Source: Salinisphaera sp040361255
GTDB lineage: Bacteria > Pseudomonadota > Gammaproteobacteria > Nevskiales > Salinisphaeraceae
Assembly: GCF_040361255.1 (NCBI RefSeq)
Contig: NZ_APNG01000001.1
Span: forward strand, 186,001-250,000
Length of the DNA stretch: 64,000 nt
Direction of reading: 5' to 3'
The notes under the pieces: generated by a model
Seen by the model: the letters and a program-made list of their open reading frames with translations, nothing else
Told to the model about the DNA's origin: nothing
Database searches by the model: none
In this document: piece after piece, positions 33,800 to 42,880 of the stretch
Layout of the letters: each line of letters begins with the position of its first letter
Position numbering within the stretch: the first letter of the stretch is position 1
Translations under genes and position numbers: made by a program

Positions 33800-34312
33800 A
33801 TGGATAAGCCCGATACCGCCCGCCGTCTCGACCCCGAGCAACTCGACCCCGATGCGCTCGACCCGCGCACCTATCACCGGGTGATCGGCCCGGCGCTCAA
33901 GATCGCGGCCAACGTCGCCGCCAAACGCGGCCATCCCACGCTGCACGACGACATGCCGGCGATGCTTGCCCTGGTGGAAATGGTCACCCGTCTGGCGGAT
34001 CTGTTCGGCGAACACTATCCGGCGGCTGCAAAAGAAGAGCCGATGCTCGAACACGCCGCCACCGGGGCCTGTGTGATGGTCTTCCAGCAGGCAAAGCTGC
34101 CGGCCGACGCGATTGGCCAGTGCCTGGCCGCGCTGGAAACCGCCTATCGCCAGCTCTATGAACACGATGTGCTCGACGAAGCGCGCCCGTTCATCGCTAT
34201 GGCCTGGGAGCATCTCGAGGACGAACAGCGCGACGAGGCCGAAAAATGTCTGCAACAGGCCACCGAGCGCACCATCGCCGCGATCGAAGCCTGGCAGACT
34301 CAGGTGCACTGA
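33800..34312 (+). CDS. hypothetical protein
   Basis: A 170-residue, acidic, helix-rich cytoplasmic protein without signal peptide or membrane segment. No family is recognised. It begins MDKPDTARRLDPEQLDPDALD and is rich in Asp, Glu and Ala, with a helical repeat-like pattern. It lies 2 bp before the SppA-like gene and is likely co-transcribed with it. Nothing beyond a probable soluble helical fold can be said. Confidence 0.7.
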   Translation: MDKPDTARRLDPEQLDPDALDPRTYHRVIGPALKIAANVAAKRGHPTLHDDMPAMLALVEMVTRLADLFGEHYPAAAKEEPMLEHAATGACVMVFQQAKLPADAIGQCLAALETAYRQLYEHDVLDEARPFIAMAWEHLEDEQRDEAEKCLQQATERTIAAIEAWQTQVH

Positions 34313-34314
34313 TC

Positions 34315-35307
34315 ATGCGTGGGCGCAGGGCGCTGAAGCTGGCCGCGGTGTCGGCGCTGGCCCTCGCGCTCGCCGGCTGCGTGGTGATCTCGCCGTTCGG
34401 TAGCCGCGGCAATGCCCTGCACGAAACCACCGTCCAGGGCCAGGGCGATACCAAGATTCTGTGGCTGCCCATTTCGGGTTTCATTTCCGATGCGCCCGCG
34501 CAACGCGCGCTCGGACTCGTGCAGCAGCCGTCGACGCTGGCTACGGTCAGCCGCGCGCTCGACAAGGCCGCCGAGGACGAGGATATCGGCGCGGTGGTAT
34601 TGCGTATCAACAGCCCGGGCGGAACGGTGGCCGCCGCCGACGAGATTCATGCGCGCATTGCGCGCTACCGACGCGATAGCGGTGTCCCGGTCATCGCCAG
34701 CTTCGGCGGTGTAGCTGCTTCCGGCGGCTATTACGTGGCCACTGCGGCCGATACGATCATCGCCCAGCCAACCTCGATCACCGGCTCGATCGGCGTGATC
34801 ATCCCCGGTGTGAATGCCAGCGAATTGCTCGACAAGCTGGGCGTGGACAACGCCAGTTACGTCAGCGGCAAGCACAAGGACATCATGTCGCCCCTGCGCA
34901 AGCCCACGCCTGAAGAACAGGCGATCGTCCAGAACGTCATCGATTCGCTATTCGCGCGTTTCGTGGCCGTAGTCGAAGCGGGCCGGCCCAACCTCGATCG
35001 CGCGCATTTCGACGAAATCACCGACGGGCGGATTCTGGCCGCCGACGACGCCCAGCGGCTCGGCCTGGTCGACGAAATCGGCCATATCGATGATGTGCTC
35101 GCGCTGGCCCGTGATCGTGCCGGTGTGGAGTCGGCCCGGGTGATCCGCTACTACCAGGGCCGCAGCGCGCCCAACTCGATTCTTTCGGAAGCCGCGACCG
35201 CCGGCGGGCTGAGCCTGCGGGCAGCCGGGCTGCCCGTGGATCTGTCGTTCGACAGCCAGGCCACGCTGCAGCCGCTCTATCTCTGGCAGCCGGCCACGGC
35301 GCGCTAG
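34315..35307 (+). CDS. SppA-like S49 family serine peptidase
   Basis: A 330-residue S49 peptidase. A lipobox-like LALAGC near residue 22 suggests membrane anchoring. The LRINSPGGTVAAADEI motif, the catalytic serine in GVAASGGYYVATAAD and the TGSIGVI segment are standard; a catalytic Lys is likely in SGKHKD, as in single-domain SppA. It would degrade signal peptides or membrane fragments after secretion. The start at 34315 was preferred to 34246 because it leaves a clean signal sequence. Confidence 0.88.
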   Translation: MRGRRALKLAAVSALALALAGCVVISPFGSRGNALHETTVQGQGDTKILWLPISGFISDAPAQRALGLVQQPSTLATVSRALDKAAEDEDIGAVVLRINSPGGTVAAADEIHARIARYRRDSGVPVIASFGGVAASGGYYVATAADTIIAQPTSITGSIGVIIPGVNASELLDKLGVDNASYVSGKHKDIMSPLRKPTPEEQAIVQNVIDSLFARFVAVVEAGRPNLDRAHFDEITDGRILAADDAQRLGLVDEIGHIDDVLALARDRAGVESARVIRYYQGRSAPNSILSEAATAGGLSLRAAGLPVDLSFDSQATLQPLYLWQPATAR

Positions 35308-35327
35308 CCGCCTGTTCGGCCGGCCCG

Positions 35328-37841
35328 TTACGACGCGCCGGCCGACACCTTCGCCGTGCTGCTGTCGCTGCCGTCGTCGAGATGCGGCAACGAGGTCAGA
35401 TGCGCAATCGACTGGCGCAGATCGGCACCCAGCAGTTGCAACGCATGCTCGGCGACATCGCGTAGCGCCGGGTCGATTTCGAGCGTACTGCCCTGCTGAT
35501 GCAACAAACCGACCCGCACAAGCGTCTGCAGGTGGTTGCGAAACAGCCGCGAATCGAAGAACTCCGGGCTGTTGCGGCCGGTGAGAATCGCCATGCGCTC
35601 GGCCATGAGCTGACACTGACGCTCGAAACGGGCGCGCTCGACGCTGCCGTTTTCGAGGTTGTGGCTGAGCAACATGACGGTCATGGCATAGCGCTCGAGG
35701 GCTTCGCGCATGATTCGCGACAGGCTCATCAGCGCCGCGAAGGCGGCACTACCGGCCTGCGGGCGCTGTAGCCGGCCCGCTTCGTCAGCCAGCAGCAACC
35801 CGCAGTCGAGCAGGCCGTCGATCGCCTCGCCCAGGGCCGCGCGGGCCTGCGCGGGCGGCCAGCGCAGAAACAGTTCCGAGGCGAGCAGTGGATACAGCTC
35901 GACCGCACCGTCGACCACCTGTTCGCGCTCGCGCCATTCGGCATGGGCAAAGAAGTTGGCCACCAGCGACGGCAGTGCGAACAGGTGCATGACGTTGTTG
36001 CGCGTATAGGTCAGCAACACCGCCTGTCGCGATTCCACCGTCAACACATCACCCCAGGCATGGGGTACACGAATCAGGCGCATCATGGGCTCGGCTTCGG
36101 CGAGCAGCGCGTGGCCGTCCGTGTGTTCCGGCGCGGTCGCATCACGCGAATACGGACACACGCGCGCCAGTTCGGCCAGCAGCGCCAGGGTCTGGACCAT
36201 TTCGTCTTCGGCGACGGCTTTTTGCGGGCTGCCGAGCAGGATCAACGAGGCCAGGCCGGTGGCATTGAGCGTGGCCGTGGCATTGATGCGCTCCATCACC
36301 CGCTCGGCCAGATTGGCGACGAAATCCTGCAGCCAGCGCGGGCGGGCGTCCATTTCCAGCCCGCGCATGCGCTCGCGCCAATCCGGCAGATGGGTGTCGG
36401 CATAGGCCTGCAGGTCGATCGGCTCGCCGAAGGATACGAACACGCGGCCGTACTTGCGCTTCAAGACCTTGGTCGAGCCGCGTACAAGATCGCCCATCGA
36501 CTCGCCTTTCTTGGCGCGCGTACCGCGCAGCTCATCGAAGTATTTATTGACCTCCATGACCCGGTCGTAGCCGATATAGACCGGCACGATCGCTGCCGGC
36601 GCGCCCTTGCCGCCCAGTGCGCTGGTCACTGCCATCGACAGCATGCCGGTCTTGGGCGACAACAGCCGCCCGGTGCGGCTGCGCCCGCCTTCGGGGTAGA
36701 ACTTCATCGGCTGGCCGCGCTGGATAAGCGCGTCCACATAGGCACGAAAGACTGCCGTGTAGAGCCGATCGCCCTTGAAACTGCGGCGCAGATAAAACGC
36801 GCCGCAGCGCCGCAGCAACGCGCCCACCGGCCAGAAGTTGAGGTTCACGCCCGCCGCGATCTGCGGCAGGGCCAGGCCTTCCTGATAGAGGATGTAGGAC
36901 ACCAGCAGGTAGTCCATATGACTACGGTGACTGGGCAGATAGATGACCTCGCGCCGATCGTGGGTGGTCGCGCGCAGGCGCGCCAGATGGCGCACGTCCA
37001 CGCCGTCGTAGATCCGGTTCCACAGCCAGGTGAGCACCCGCAGCATGAAGCCGATGGCGATATTCGAGTAGTCGGCCGCGATCTCGTTCGCATAGTCGCG
37101 CGCCCGCGAGCGCGCGGCCGCCACGCTCACCTTGTCGCGGCGGGCGGAATCCTCGATCGCCTGCTGGACATCGGCATCGGCGAGCAGGGAGTTGATCAGC
37201 TGGCTGCGCCGCGAAAGCGCCGGGCCGAGCGTGGCCGTGCGCTGGCGCCGAAAATGAATACGCAGCACACGCACGAGCTTGCGCACCATGACATCCGGCG
37301 CGCCGACCTCGGCCTCGTCCAGAAAGCCGCGATAATCCAGCGGCTGACCGAAATGCACCAGCGTATTGCGTCCGTTCGCCAGCACGATCAGCAGTTTGCG
37401 CAGCCGCCCGCTGCGCTCGCTGTCGGCAAACAGAATTCGAAACAGCGAGGTTTCCTTGACCGGATTACGCCCCCAGAAGACCGACACCGGTACCAGCTGG
37501 ACGTCGTAATTCTGGTCATGCAGGCCGCGCGCGACAATGCGATGCAGATCCGAGCGTTCGCCGCTACGCCCGACCGGCAAGGCCACGACCACCGACCGCT
37601 GCATGCTCGGCATGCTGTTACCTGCCAGGTAGGGGCGTGGCAGCCCCTGTTCGGCACACACCGCTTCCAGTGCCAGCCAGTCCATGACACTGGCGACCGG
37701 CAGTACGTAGCACACGGGTTTATCACCGGCCAGCGCGATCTCGGACAGATCCGACGGCGAGGCATGGGTATTGATCCAGGCCCGCAGCGGCCAGCGCAGC
37801 AACGGCACGAACAACGACAGAATGCGTAGCAGCCAGCCCAT
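35328..37841 (-). CDS. plsB: glycerol-3-phosphate 1-O-acyltransferase
   Basis: An 837-residue PlsB. The catalytic HRSHMD (HX4D, residues 305-310), the YLPSHRSHMDYLLVSY context, the substrate-binding GAFYLRRSFKGDRLY and FPEGGRSRTGRLL-like YPEGGRSRTGR are all intact, and the N-terminal 300 residues and C-terminal extension match the long proteobacterial enzyme. It makes lysophosphatidic acid at the inner membrane in phospholipid synthesis. It directly abuts the kinase-like gene upstream (37842), so it lies at the end of the envelope gene run. Confidence 0.95.
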   Translation of the reverse strand: MGWLLRILSLFVPLLRWPLRAWINTHASPSDLSEIALAGDKPVCYVLPVASVMDWLALEAVCAEQGLPRPYLAGNSMPSMQRSVVVALPVGRSGERSDLHRIVARGLHDQNYDVQLVPVSVFWGRNPVKETSLFRILFADSERSGRLRKLLIVLANGRNTLVHFGQPLDYRGFLDEAEVGAPDVMVRKLVRVLRIHFRRQRTATLGPALSRRSQLINSLLADADVQQAIEDSARRDKVSVAAARSRARDYANEIAADYSNIAIGFMLRVLTWLWNRIYDGVDVRHLARLRATTHDRREVIYLPSHRSHMDYLLVSYILYQEGLALPQIAAGVNLNFWPVGALLRRCGAFYLRRSFKGDRLYTAVFRAYVDALIQRGQPMKFYPEGGRSRTGRLLSPKTGMLSMAVTSALGGKGAPAAIVPVYIGYDRVMEVNKYFDELRGTRAKKGESMGDLVRGSTKVLKRKYGRVFVSFGEPIDLQAYADTHLPDWRERMRGLEMDARPRWLQDFVANLAERVMERINATATLNATGLASLILLGSPQKAVAEDEMVQTLALLAELARVCPYSRDATAPEHTDGHALLAEAEPMMRLIRVPHAWGDVLTVESRQAVLLTYTRNNVMHLFALPSLVANFFAHAEWREREQVVDGAVELYPLLASELFLRWPPAQARAALGEAIDGLLDCGLLLADEAGRLQRPQAGSAAFAALMSLSRIMREALERYAMTVMLLSHNLENGSVERARFERQCQLMAERMAILTGRNSPEFFDSRLFRNHLQTLVRVGLLHQQGSTLEIDPALRDVAEHALQLLGADLRQSIAHLTSLPHLDDGSDSSTAKVSAGAS

Positions 37842-38537
37842 TCAGGAACCCACGAAATAACGCACGAGCGCCCGGGTACGCTCGCCGATGGCCCGAGCCA
37901 CACGCTCGATTACGCCGCGCTCGTCGAGCAGGGCACGATCGTGGGCGCTGGCCAGACGCGGCGCAAAACGCACCCGCAGCTTGGCCAGTGCGCTTTCATC
38001 GGCGCCTACGAACTGGCGAAACAACCAGTTCCAGGGGACATTCCAGCGCTGGCCGCGACACACCCGGGCGACGAAATCCACGATATAGGGCTGACCCTCG
38101 TCGTCGACGAGCATATTGCTCGGCGCTCTGAGATCGCAGTGCGCCACGCCGCGGGCATGCATCTGCGCGACGAGTTCGTCGAGCCGATGGTAGGCGGCCT
38201 CGCCCGGTTTGGCCTGGGGCCAGGGCGTGGCCGGCAGGTACTCGATCAACACGCCGCGTGCATCCAGCTGACGATACAGCTGGGGCACCCCGACGATCCC
38301 GTCAAGGCGCTTGAGCGCGCTGGCCTCACGCCAGATGAGCACCGGCGCGACGATGCGGCCGAACCAGCCGGGCGTACGCGCATAGTCCTTGAACACCGCG
38401 CAGGCATCCCCGTAGACCACGAGCGCGACCTCCGGCTCGGTCCGCCCGCCGCTTTTGTAGTAGCGCGTGGCATGCGCATGCAGCTGGGCGCGCGTCAGGC
38501 TTGCGAGCACCGCCATATCCCTCGAGCCTGCCGACAT
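37842..38537 (-). CDS. kinase-fold protein (Kdo/WaaP- or RIO-like)
   Basis: A 231-residue protein with a small protein-kinase fold. The catalytic loop is HCDLRAPSN (His133, Asp135, Asn141) and the metal-binding Asp is D154 in IVDF. This resembles lipopolysaccharide kinases of the Kdo/WaaP group or RIO-type kinases. A second in-frame ATG at 38516 has GAGGG nearby and could be the true start. It sits between mlaA (12-bp gap) and plsB (no gap). An LPS or lipid substrate is plausible from context only. Confidence 0.72.
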   Translation of the reverse strand: MSAGSRDMAVLASLTRAQLHAHATRYYKSGGRTEPEVALVVYGDACAVFKDYARTPGWFGRIVAPVLIWREASALKRLDGIVGVPQLYRQLDARGVLIEYLPATPWPQAKPGEAAYHRLDELVAQMHARGVAHCDLRAPSNMLVDDEGQPYIVDFVARVCRGQRWNVPWNWLFRQFVGADESALAKLRVRFAPRLASAHDRALLDERGVIERVARAIGERTRALVRYFVGS

Positions 38538-38549
38538 CTACGGCCCGCG

Positions 38550-39302
38550 CTAGCCAGCGTCTTCGTCGTCCGCGCCGTCGTCCTGATACAGCCGATCGGC
38601 CGGCACGTCGCCATCGTAGACCGCCTTGAGACGGTTTTCGAGATAGTAGCCACGCATGAAGGCATAGGGGTCGAACTGCTGCTCGAGCGTTTCCTCGAAA
38701 CCGAGCAGGCTCGCACGCAGGTTGATCAGATCAAGCGCACGCAGGCTCCAGACGACGTAGTCGTAGTCCTCATCCACATAGTTGAGCGGATAGACGAACT
38801 GGTCGCCCACCCGGCCGAACACATCGCGGCCGCTGCTCGGGCCCAGAAACGGCAGCACCAGATACGGCCCCTGGCCGAGGCCCCAGTAACCCAGCGTCTG
38901 GCCGAAATCCTCGTCGACCTTGTCGACGCCAACCGCACTGGCGACATCGAACAGCCCGCCGACGCCAGCCGTGGTATTGACCATGAAGCGGCCCAGCGAG
39001 GTATTGAACGACCCCCACTTGAGCTGCAAGGCGCTATTGGCCATGTTGACCGGCTCGTCGAGATTGGCGAAGAAGTTGCCAACGCTGGTCTGGACCCGAT
39101 CGGGGGTGATCTTGTCGTAGCCACGCGCCACCGGCTGGAGCACGTAGCGATCGGCGGTATCGTTGAACTTGTAGACCGCGCGGTTAACCGGCTCGATCGG
39201 ATCCCAGGGATCGGAGGGCGGACTGTGCACGCAGCCACCCAGCGCGAAAAGACCGAGCAGCCCGGACAGGAGAGTCAGCCGTTGCGGCAAGCGTGTCGTC
39301 AT
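38550..39302 (-). CDS. mlaA: phospholipid transport lipoprotein MlaA (VacJ)
   Basis: A 250-residue lipoprotein. The signal ends in LGLFALGGC (lipobox). The DPWDPIEPVNRAVYKFND opening, the WGVGQGPYLVLP-like GLGQGPYLVLPFLGPSSGRD and the AHD... core define MlaA, the outer-membrane component that removes surface phospholipid. The C-terminal Asp/Glu-rich tail (DDGADDEDAG) is unusual. The other Mla genes (mlaBCDEF) are not in this window. Its neighbours plsB and two acyltransferase or kinase genes suit a lipid homeostasis role. Confidence 0.93.
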   Translation of the reverse strand: MTTRLPQRLTLLSGLLGLFALGGCVHSPPSDPWDPIEPVNRAVYKFNDTADRYVLQPVARGYDKITPDRVQTSVGNFFANLDEPVNMANSALQLKWGSFNTSLGRFMVNTTAGVGGLFDVASAVGVDKVDEDFGQTLGYWGLGQGPYLVLPFLGPSSGRDVFGRVGDQFVYPLNYVDEDYDYVVWSLRALDLINLRASLLGFEETLEQQFDPYAFMRGYYLENRLKAVYDGDVPADRLYQDDGADDEDAG

Positions 39303-39333
39303 GTAATGCCTCGAAGCGAAGCCACCAGCGCGC

Positions 39334-40428
39334 TCATTTATGGGCGCGATAATGGCCCAGCAGATCGGCCAGTGAATGTTGCGGGGTGAAATCGAAGGTG
39401 CGTGCGAACAGCCCGCCGTCGATGATCACCGCGTATTTGAAGAAATCGATCAGATAATCCGGTGGCGCATAACGCCCCAGCGCCCGGACCGATCGGCGCG
39501 CCAGCGCCGGCGGCACGGAGGGCAGAAACAGCCGGCGACAGCCGGCCAGCTGCAGCGCATCCTGATAGGCCACATAGTCGTCTGGGGCGACATTATATAC
39601 ACCCGGATGGTTACGCTCGAACGAGCGTAGCACCGCGTGGGCCATGTCTTCGACATGGATGAACTGCATCAATGGCGAAAACCCGAGCAGGCACGGCACC
39701 ACCGACTGCGCGAGCATACGGCTTATTTCGTTGTTGATGCCCGGCCCGGCGATATTACAGGGCCGCAGAATGGTGATATTGAGCTCGGGATTCTTGTACA
39801 GATGGATATTGAACAGGTTTTCCAGTTCGACCGCGTCCACGACTTCGGGCATGAGGTTGGCCGCGCGCATCGGGTATTCCTCGTCGATGAGCGACGGGTT
39901 GCGCGGGTCGGCACCGTAGACATGGAAGGTGGATAACGCCACCACCTTTTCGACGCCGTATTTCAGGGCCAGGCGCAACAGCCGGGCGGTGCCCACCACA
40001 TTGGCCGAATAGCGCCGGTTCCGTGTGGACTGGGTAAAACGAATCCGCCCCAGATGGATGATGCCCATGAAGCCGTGCTCGCGAAACACATCCTCGAACG
40101 GCCACTTGTTGAAATCCACGACATAATCGACCGTATCCGGATAATCGGCCTGCAGGCCGCGAAACTCGACGCCGATCACATCGTAGTTTTCCTTGAGCAG
40201 CGCGATCACGTGCTGGGCCAGCGCGCCCGCCGCGCCGGTGACCAGCACCTTGCCGCGCTTGGCGCTGCCGATCCCCGAGGTGGCTTTTTGTGTCTTGGTC
40301 GCTGTCTTGCCCGACTGGCGCCGTGCCGGCGTCTTGCGCCGCGGCGTGGACTGGCCGCTGCTGGCGTTGTCGTTACCGTCTTTTTCTTCGCTGGCGCTGT
40401 CGCGCTGACTCTGGTTCGACTCGCTCAT
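39334..40428 (-). CDS. NAD-dependent epimerase/dehydratase-like protein
   Basis: A 364-residue extended-SDR protein. Residues 1-55 are a Ser/Lys/Thr-rich disordered tail; a Rossmann fold then begins KVLVTGAAGALAQHV (GxxGxxA). The VVALSTFHVYGADP and NIAGPGINNE segments are typical of sugar-nucleotide epimerases. The expected Tyr-xxx-Lys, which normally follows about 25 residues after the YG motif, is not visible (the region reads NLMPEVVDAVELEN), so the enzyme may be altered or non-catalytic. The ATG at 40428 shares one base with the upstream gene stop (TGATG). Confidence 0.8.
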   Translation of the reverse strand: MSESNQSQRDSASEEKDGNDNASSGQSTPRRKTPARRQSGKTATKTQKATSGIGSAKRGKVLVTGAAGALAQHVIALLKENYDVIGVEFRGLQADYPDTVDYVVDFNKWPFEDVFREHGFMGIIHLGRIRFTQSTRNRRYSANVVGTARLLRLALKYGVEKVVALSTFHVYGADPRNPSLIDEEYPMRAANLMPEVVDAVELENLFNIHLYKNPELNITILRPCNIAGPGINNEISRMLAQSVVPCLLGFSPLMQFIHVEDMAHAVLRSFERNHPGVYNVAPDDYVAYQDALQLAGCRRLFLPSVPPALARRSVRALGRYAPPDYLIDFFKYAVIIDGGLFARTFDFTPQHSLADLLGHYRAHK

Positions 40429-41246
40429 CAAAAAATACTCTTGCGCTGGGCGATACCGGCATCGATGAGATCACGGATGGCGTCCTTGACCTCTTCGACT
40501 CGCCATTCCACGTCGCGCTCGTTGCGCGCGTCGTTGGCAAAATGCATCGGTTTGCCGAAGTTCAGGAATACGCGGGCCGGCAGCGGCACCAGCGGCGCGA
40601 GCGGGAAATACGGCATACCGAGCATGCGCGCCAACGGCTTGATATTGACCAGCGACGGCATGGTCTCTTCGCAGCCGACCACGCCCACGGGCACGATCGG
40701 CGCGTTGTGCTCCATGGCCAGATGCATGAAGCCGTGGCCAAAACGCTGCAACTGATAGCGCAGGCGATACGGCTTGCCCGAGCCGCGAATGCCTTCCGGA
40801 AACACCACGATGGACTCTTCGCGTTCGAGCATCTTGCCGCAGTTCTTCGGATCGCCGATGACGCCGCCGACCGAGTTCATCCAGTTGCCCAGAAACGGCA
40901 CCGACGGAAACCAGCGCTCGATCATGGAACGCGGCAGGCGTGCGTTCTCCGACTTGTTGGCCACCGCGAAGCTCACCATCACGCCGTCCATGGGCAACTG
41001 GCCGCTATGGTTGCCCACGATCAGCAGCCGCCCCTCGCCGGGGATATGCTCCAGCCCCTTGGCCTGCACCCGGAAATAGTTCTGGTACAACCAACGCACC
41101 GCCGTGAACGTGATCTTGGCAGTATCGGGGTTGAGCCCCCACGGATCGTAGCCCTGGGTGCCGATATTATGTTTCGGCAAGGCATCGACCAACTGGTCGA
41201 CATCGCGGCCCACGGTCCGCGGTTTAAGAAATTGCCGGGTGCGCAT
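40428..41246 (-). CDS. lysophospholipid acyltransferase family protein
   Basis: A 272-residue acyltransferase of the PlsC/LPLAT superfamily. The histidine-aspartate motif is GNHSGQLPMD, with six residues between His and Asp rather than four, as in a recognised subgroup of these proteins. VVFPEGIRGSGK supplies the FPEG block. A Shine-Dalgarno GAGGAG lies before the ATG at 41246. It is translationally coupled to the epimerase-like gene. The acceptor lipid is not known. Confidence 0.87.
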   Translation of the reverse strand: MRTRQFLKPRTVGRDVDQLVDALPKHNIGTQGYDPWGLNPDTAKITFTAVRWLYQNYFRVQAKGLEHIPGEGRLLIVGNHSGQLPMDGVMVSFAVANKSENARLPRSMIERWFPSVPFLGNWMNSVGGVIGDPKNCGKMLEREESIVVFPEGIRGSGKPYRLRYQLQRFGHGFMHLAMEHNAPIVPVGVVGCEETMPSLVNIKPLARMLGMPYFPLAPLVPLPARVFLNFGKPMHFANDARNERDVEWRVEEVKDAIRDLIDAGIAQRKSIF

Positions 41247-41366
41247 GTTTACTCCTCGCACGAACAGACGCTTTATCAACGACGCGTCTTTGGTCTTACA
41301 CTGGCGCCAACGCTTTGAGCTTAGCACGCAGATCAGCCGTGCCGAGCCTGTTTCAGGCCTGCTTCG

Positions 41367-42197
41367 ATGACCGATTTTTCCCCCGCCACCGAAAGCCACG
41401 CCCGTCGCGTGGTATCAATCAGTATCGAGCTGATCCGGCCCGGCACGAGCCAGGCGCGTACGGCATTCGAATCCGAGCGTATCGACGAACTCGCCACCTC
41501 GATCGCCAGCGCCGGGGTGATCCAGCCGGTGGTGGTATGCGGCGATCATGCGTCGGGCTACCAGCTGCTGGCCGGGGAGCGCCGCTGGCGTGCGGCCCAA
41601 CGCGCGGGCCTGACCGAACTGCCGGCGATCGTGCGCAACGATCTGGATGCCACCCAGGCTGCGGTGCTGGGGCTGATCGAGAATCTACAGCGTGAATCGC
41701 TGGGGGTGATGGATACGGCCCATGGCCTGGCACGCCTGTGCGACGAACACGGCCTTACCCACGACGCCGTCGCCCGCCAGATCGGAAAGTCGCGGGTCTA
41801 CGTGACCAATTATCTACGCCTGCGCCAGCTCGCGGCTCCGGTCCAGCGTCAGATCGAAGCCGGCGAACTCAACCTGGGACACGCCAAGATCCTGGCCGGG
41901 CTGACCGAGGCGCAACAGATTGCGCTCGCGCGCGACGCGGTCAAAAAGCACATGAGCGTACGCCAGCTCGAACAGGCCGCACGCCGTGCGGCCACCCAGG
42001 CGGCGCCCACCCGCGACGCCACGGGTCCGGATAACACGATGCGAGAGCTGGAAACCCGGCTGGCCGAGCATGTCGGCAACGCGGTCGCCATCGACTACGA
42101 CGCCGAGCGGCGGCGCGGCGAATTACGGATCGCTTTTCACGATCTCGACGAATTCGACGGCTTGCTGGCACGGCTGGGATTCAATACAGAGGCGTAA
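41367..42197 (+). CDS. parB: ParB/Spo0J family protein
   Basis: A 276-residue full-length ParB. The N-terminal CTP-binding/ParB-N region has GERRWRAAQRAG and LGLIENLQRE; the helix-turn-helix has LTHDAVARQIGKSRVYVTNYLRL; and a C-terminal dimerisation domain ends in LARLGF. The order and length match chromosomal ParB. No ParA lies beside it; neighbours are a lipid acyltransferase and small membrane protein. It may be a non-canonical copy or a chromosomal locus whose ParA has moved. Confidence 0.9.
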   Translation: MTDFSPATESHARRVVSISIELIRPGTSQARTAFESERIDELATSIASAGVIQPVVVCGDHASGYQLLAGERRWRAAQRAGLTELPAIVRNDLDATQAAVLGLIENLQRESLGVMDTAHGLARLCDEHGLTHDAVARQIGKSRVYVTNYLRLRQLAAPVQRQIEAGELNLGHAKILAGLTEAQQIALARDAVKKHMSVRQLEQAARRAATQAAPTRDATGPDNTMRELETRLAEHVGNAVAIDYDAERRRGELRIAFHDLDEFDGLLARLGFNTEA

Positions 42198-42271
42198 TCC
42201 GGCCTGCGGCAGCCGTGATGGGGCGCTTCTTTAGCGCCCGGCCGGGCGACGCGCAGCCGCCGACGGATGTA

Positions 42272-42454
42272 CTAGCGCCGCGGCCCGTTGGAAGGCCCGC
42301 GGGTTTTCTTGACTGCGCCCATGAGCCCGAAGCCCAGGATCACCGCCGCGCCCACACCGATCCAGACCGGGGACACGCTCAAGGCATAGGCACCGTAAGC
42401 CAGCGCACCGGCCACGATGACGATACCAATCATGTAGATCGCGAAATTCGACAT
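42272..42454 (-). CDS. small two-helix membrane protein
   Basis: A 60-residue protein with two hydrophobic segments (about residues 5-25 and 28-47) and a basic C-terminal tail KKTRGPSNGPRR. GGGGGAA lies before the ATG. No function is recognised. It is in the same direction as the two cytochrome c genes upstream and could be in their operon, 45 bp from the nearest. Confidence 0.62.
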   Translation of the reverse strand: MSNFAIYMIGIVIVAGALAYGAYALSVSPVWIGVGAAVILGFGLMGAVKKTRGPSNGPRR

Positions 42455-42499
42455 CGACTATTCCCCCGCAAAGAGCGCCACGGCGCCCGATAGTGTCGT

Positions 42500-42862
42500 T
42501 CAGTCCGCCATGGGCGTATGCAGCGGGCTGTCCTGCTGGCTGTAATAACGCGCCAGCGCCTTGAGCTGGGCGTCGGTCATGCCCTGGACCTGGCCGCCCA
42601 TGATCGCGTTCTGGCGGTCGCCATCGCGATAGGCTTTCAGGCTGTGCAGCAGATAGTCCTGATACTGCCCGGCGAGCACCGGGAAGTTCGCGGTCTGCGA
42701 CACGCCATTCTTGCCATGACAGCTGGCACAGGTCTGGGTGGTCTGCGATACCCAGTCGTTACCGGCCGGCTTGTCGCCGCCCTGGTTTTCTTCGGCGAAG
42801 CCGCTGACTGCAAAAACGCACAGCGCCAGACAGATCAACCCGCGTGAAACCGTATGTTTCAT
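42500..42862 (-). CDS. monohaem cytochrome c
   Basis: A 120-residue periplasmic cytochrome c. A signal peptide (ending VSGFAEE) is followed by one haem-attachment CASCHG (about residue 44) and an axial Met candidate in NAIMGGQVQGM. The size and layout resemble cytochrome c5/c553 or half of a c4. It is 18 bp downstream of a second cytochrome c gene; the pair may supply a dihaem-like electron carrier between respiratory complexes. Confidence 0.9.
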   Translation of the reverse strand: MKHTVSRGLICLALCVFAVSGFAEENQGGDKPAGNDWVSQTTQTCASCHGKNGVSQTANFPVLAGQYQDYLLHSLKAYRDGDRQNAIMGGQVQGMTDAQLKALARYYSQQDSPLHTPMAD

Positions 42863-42880
42863 CGTTCTATGCCCCCGTGC

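Noticed and set aside
42223..42241. Terminator after parB
   Set aside because: GGGCGC/GCGCCC is a good hairpin but no T-tract follows, so termination is not supported.
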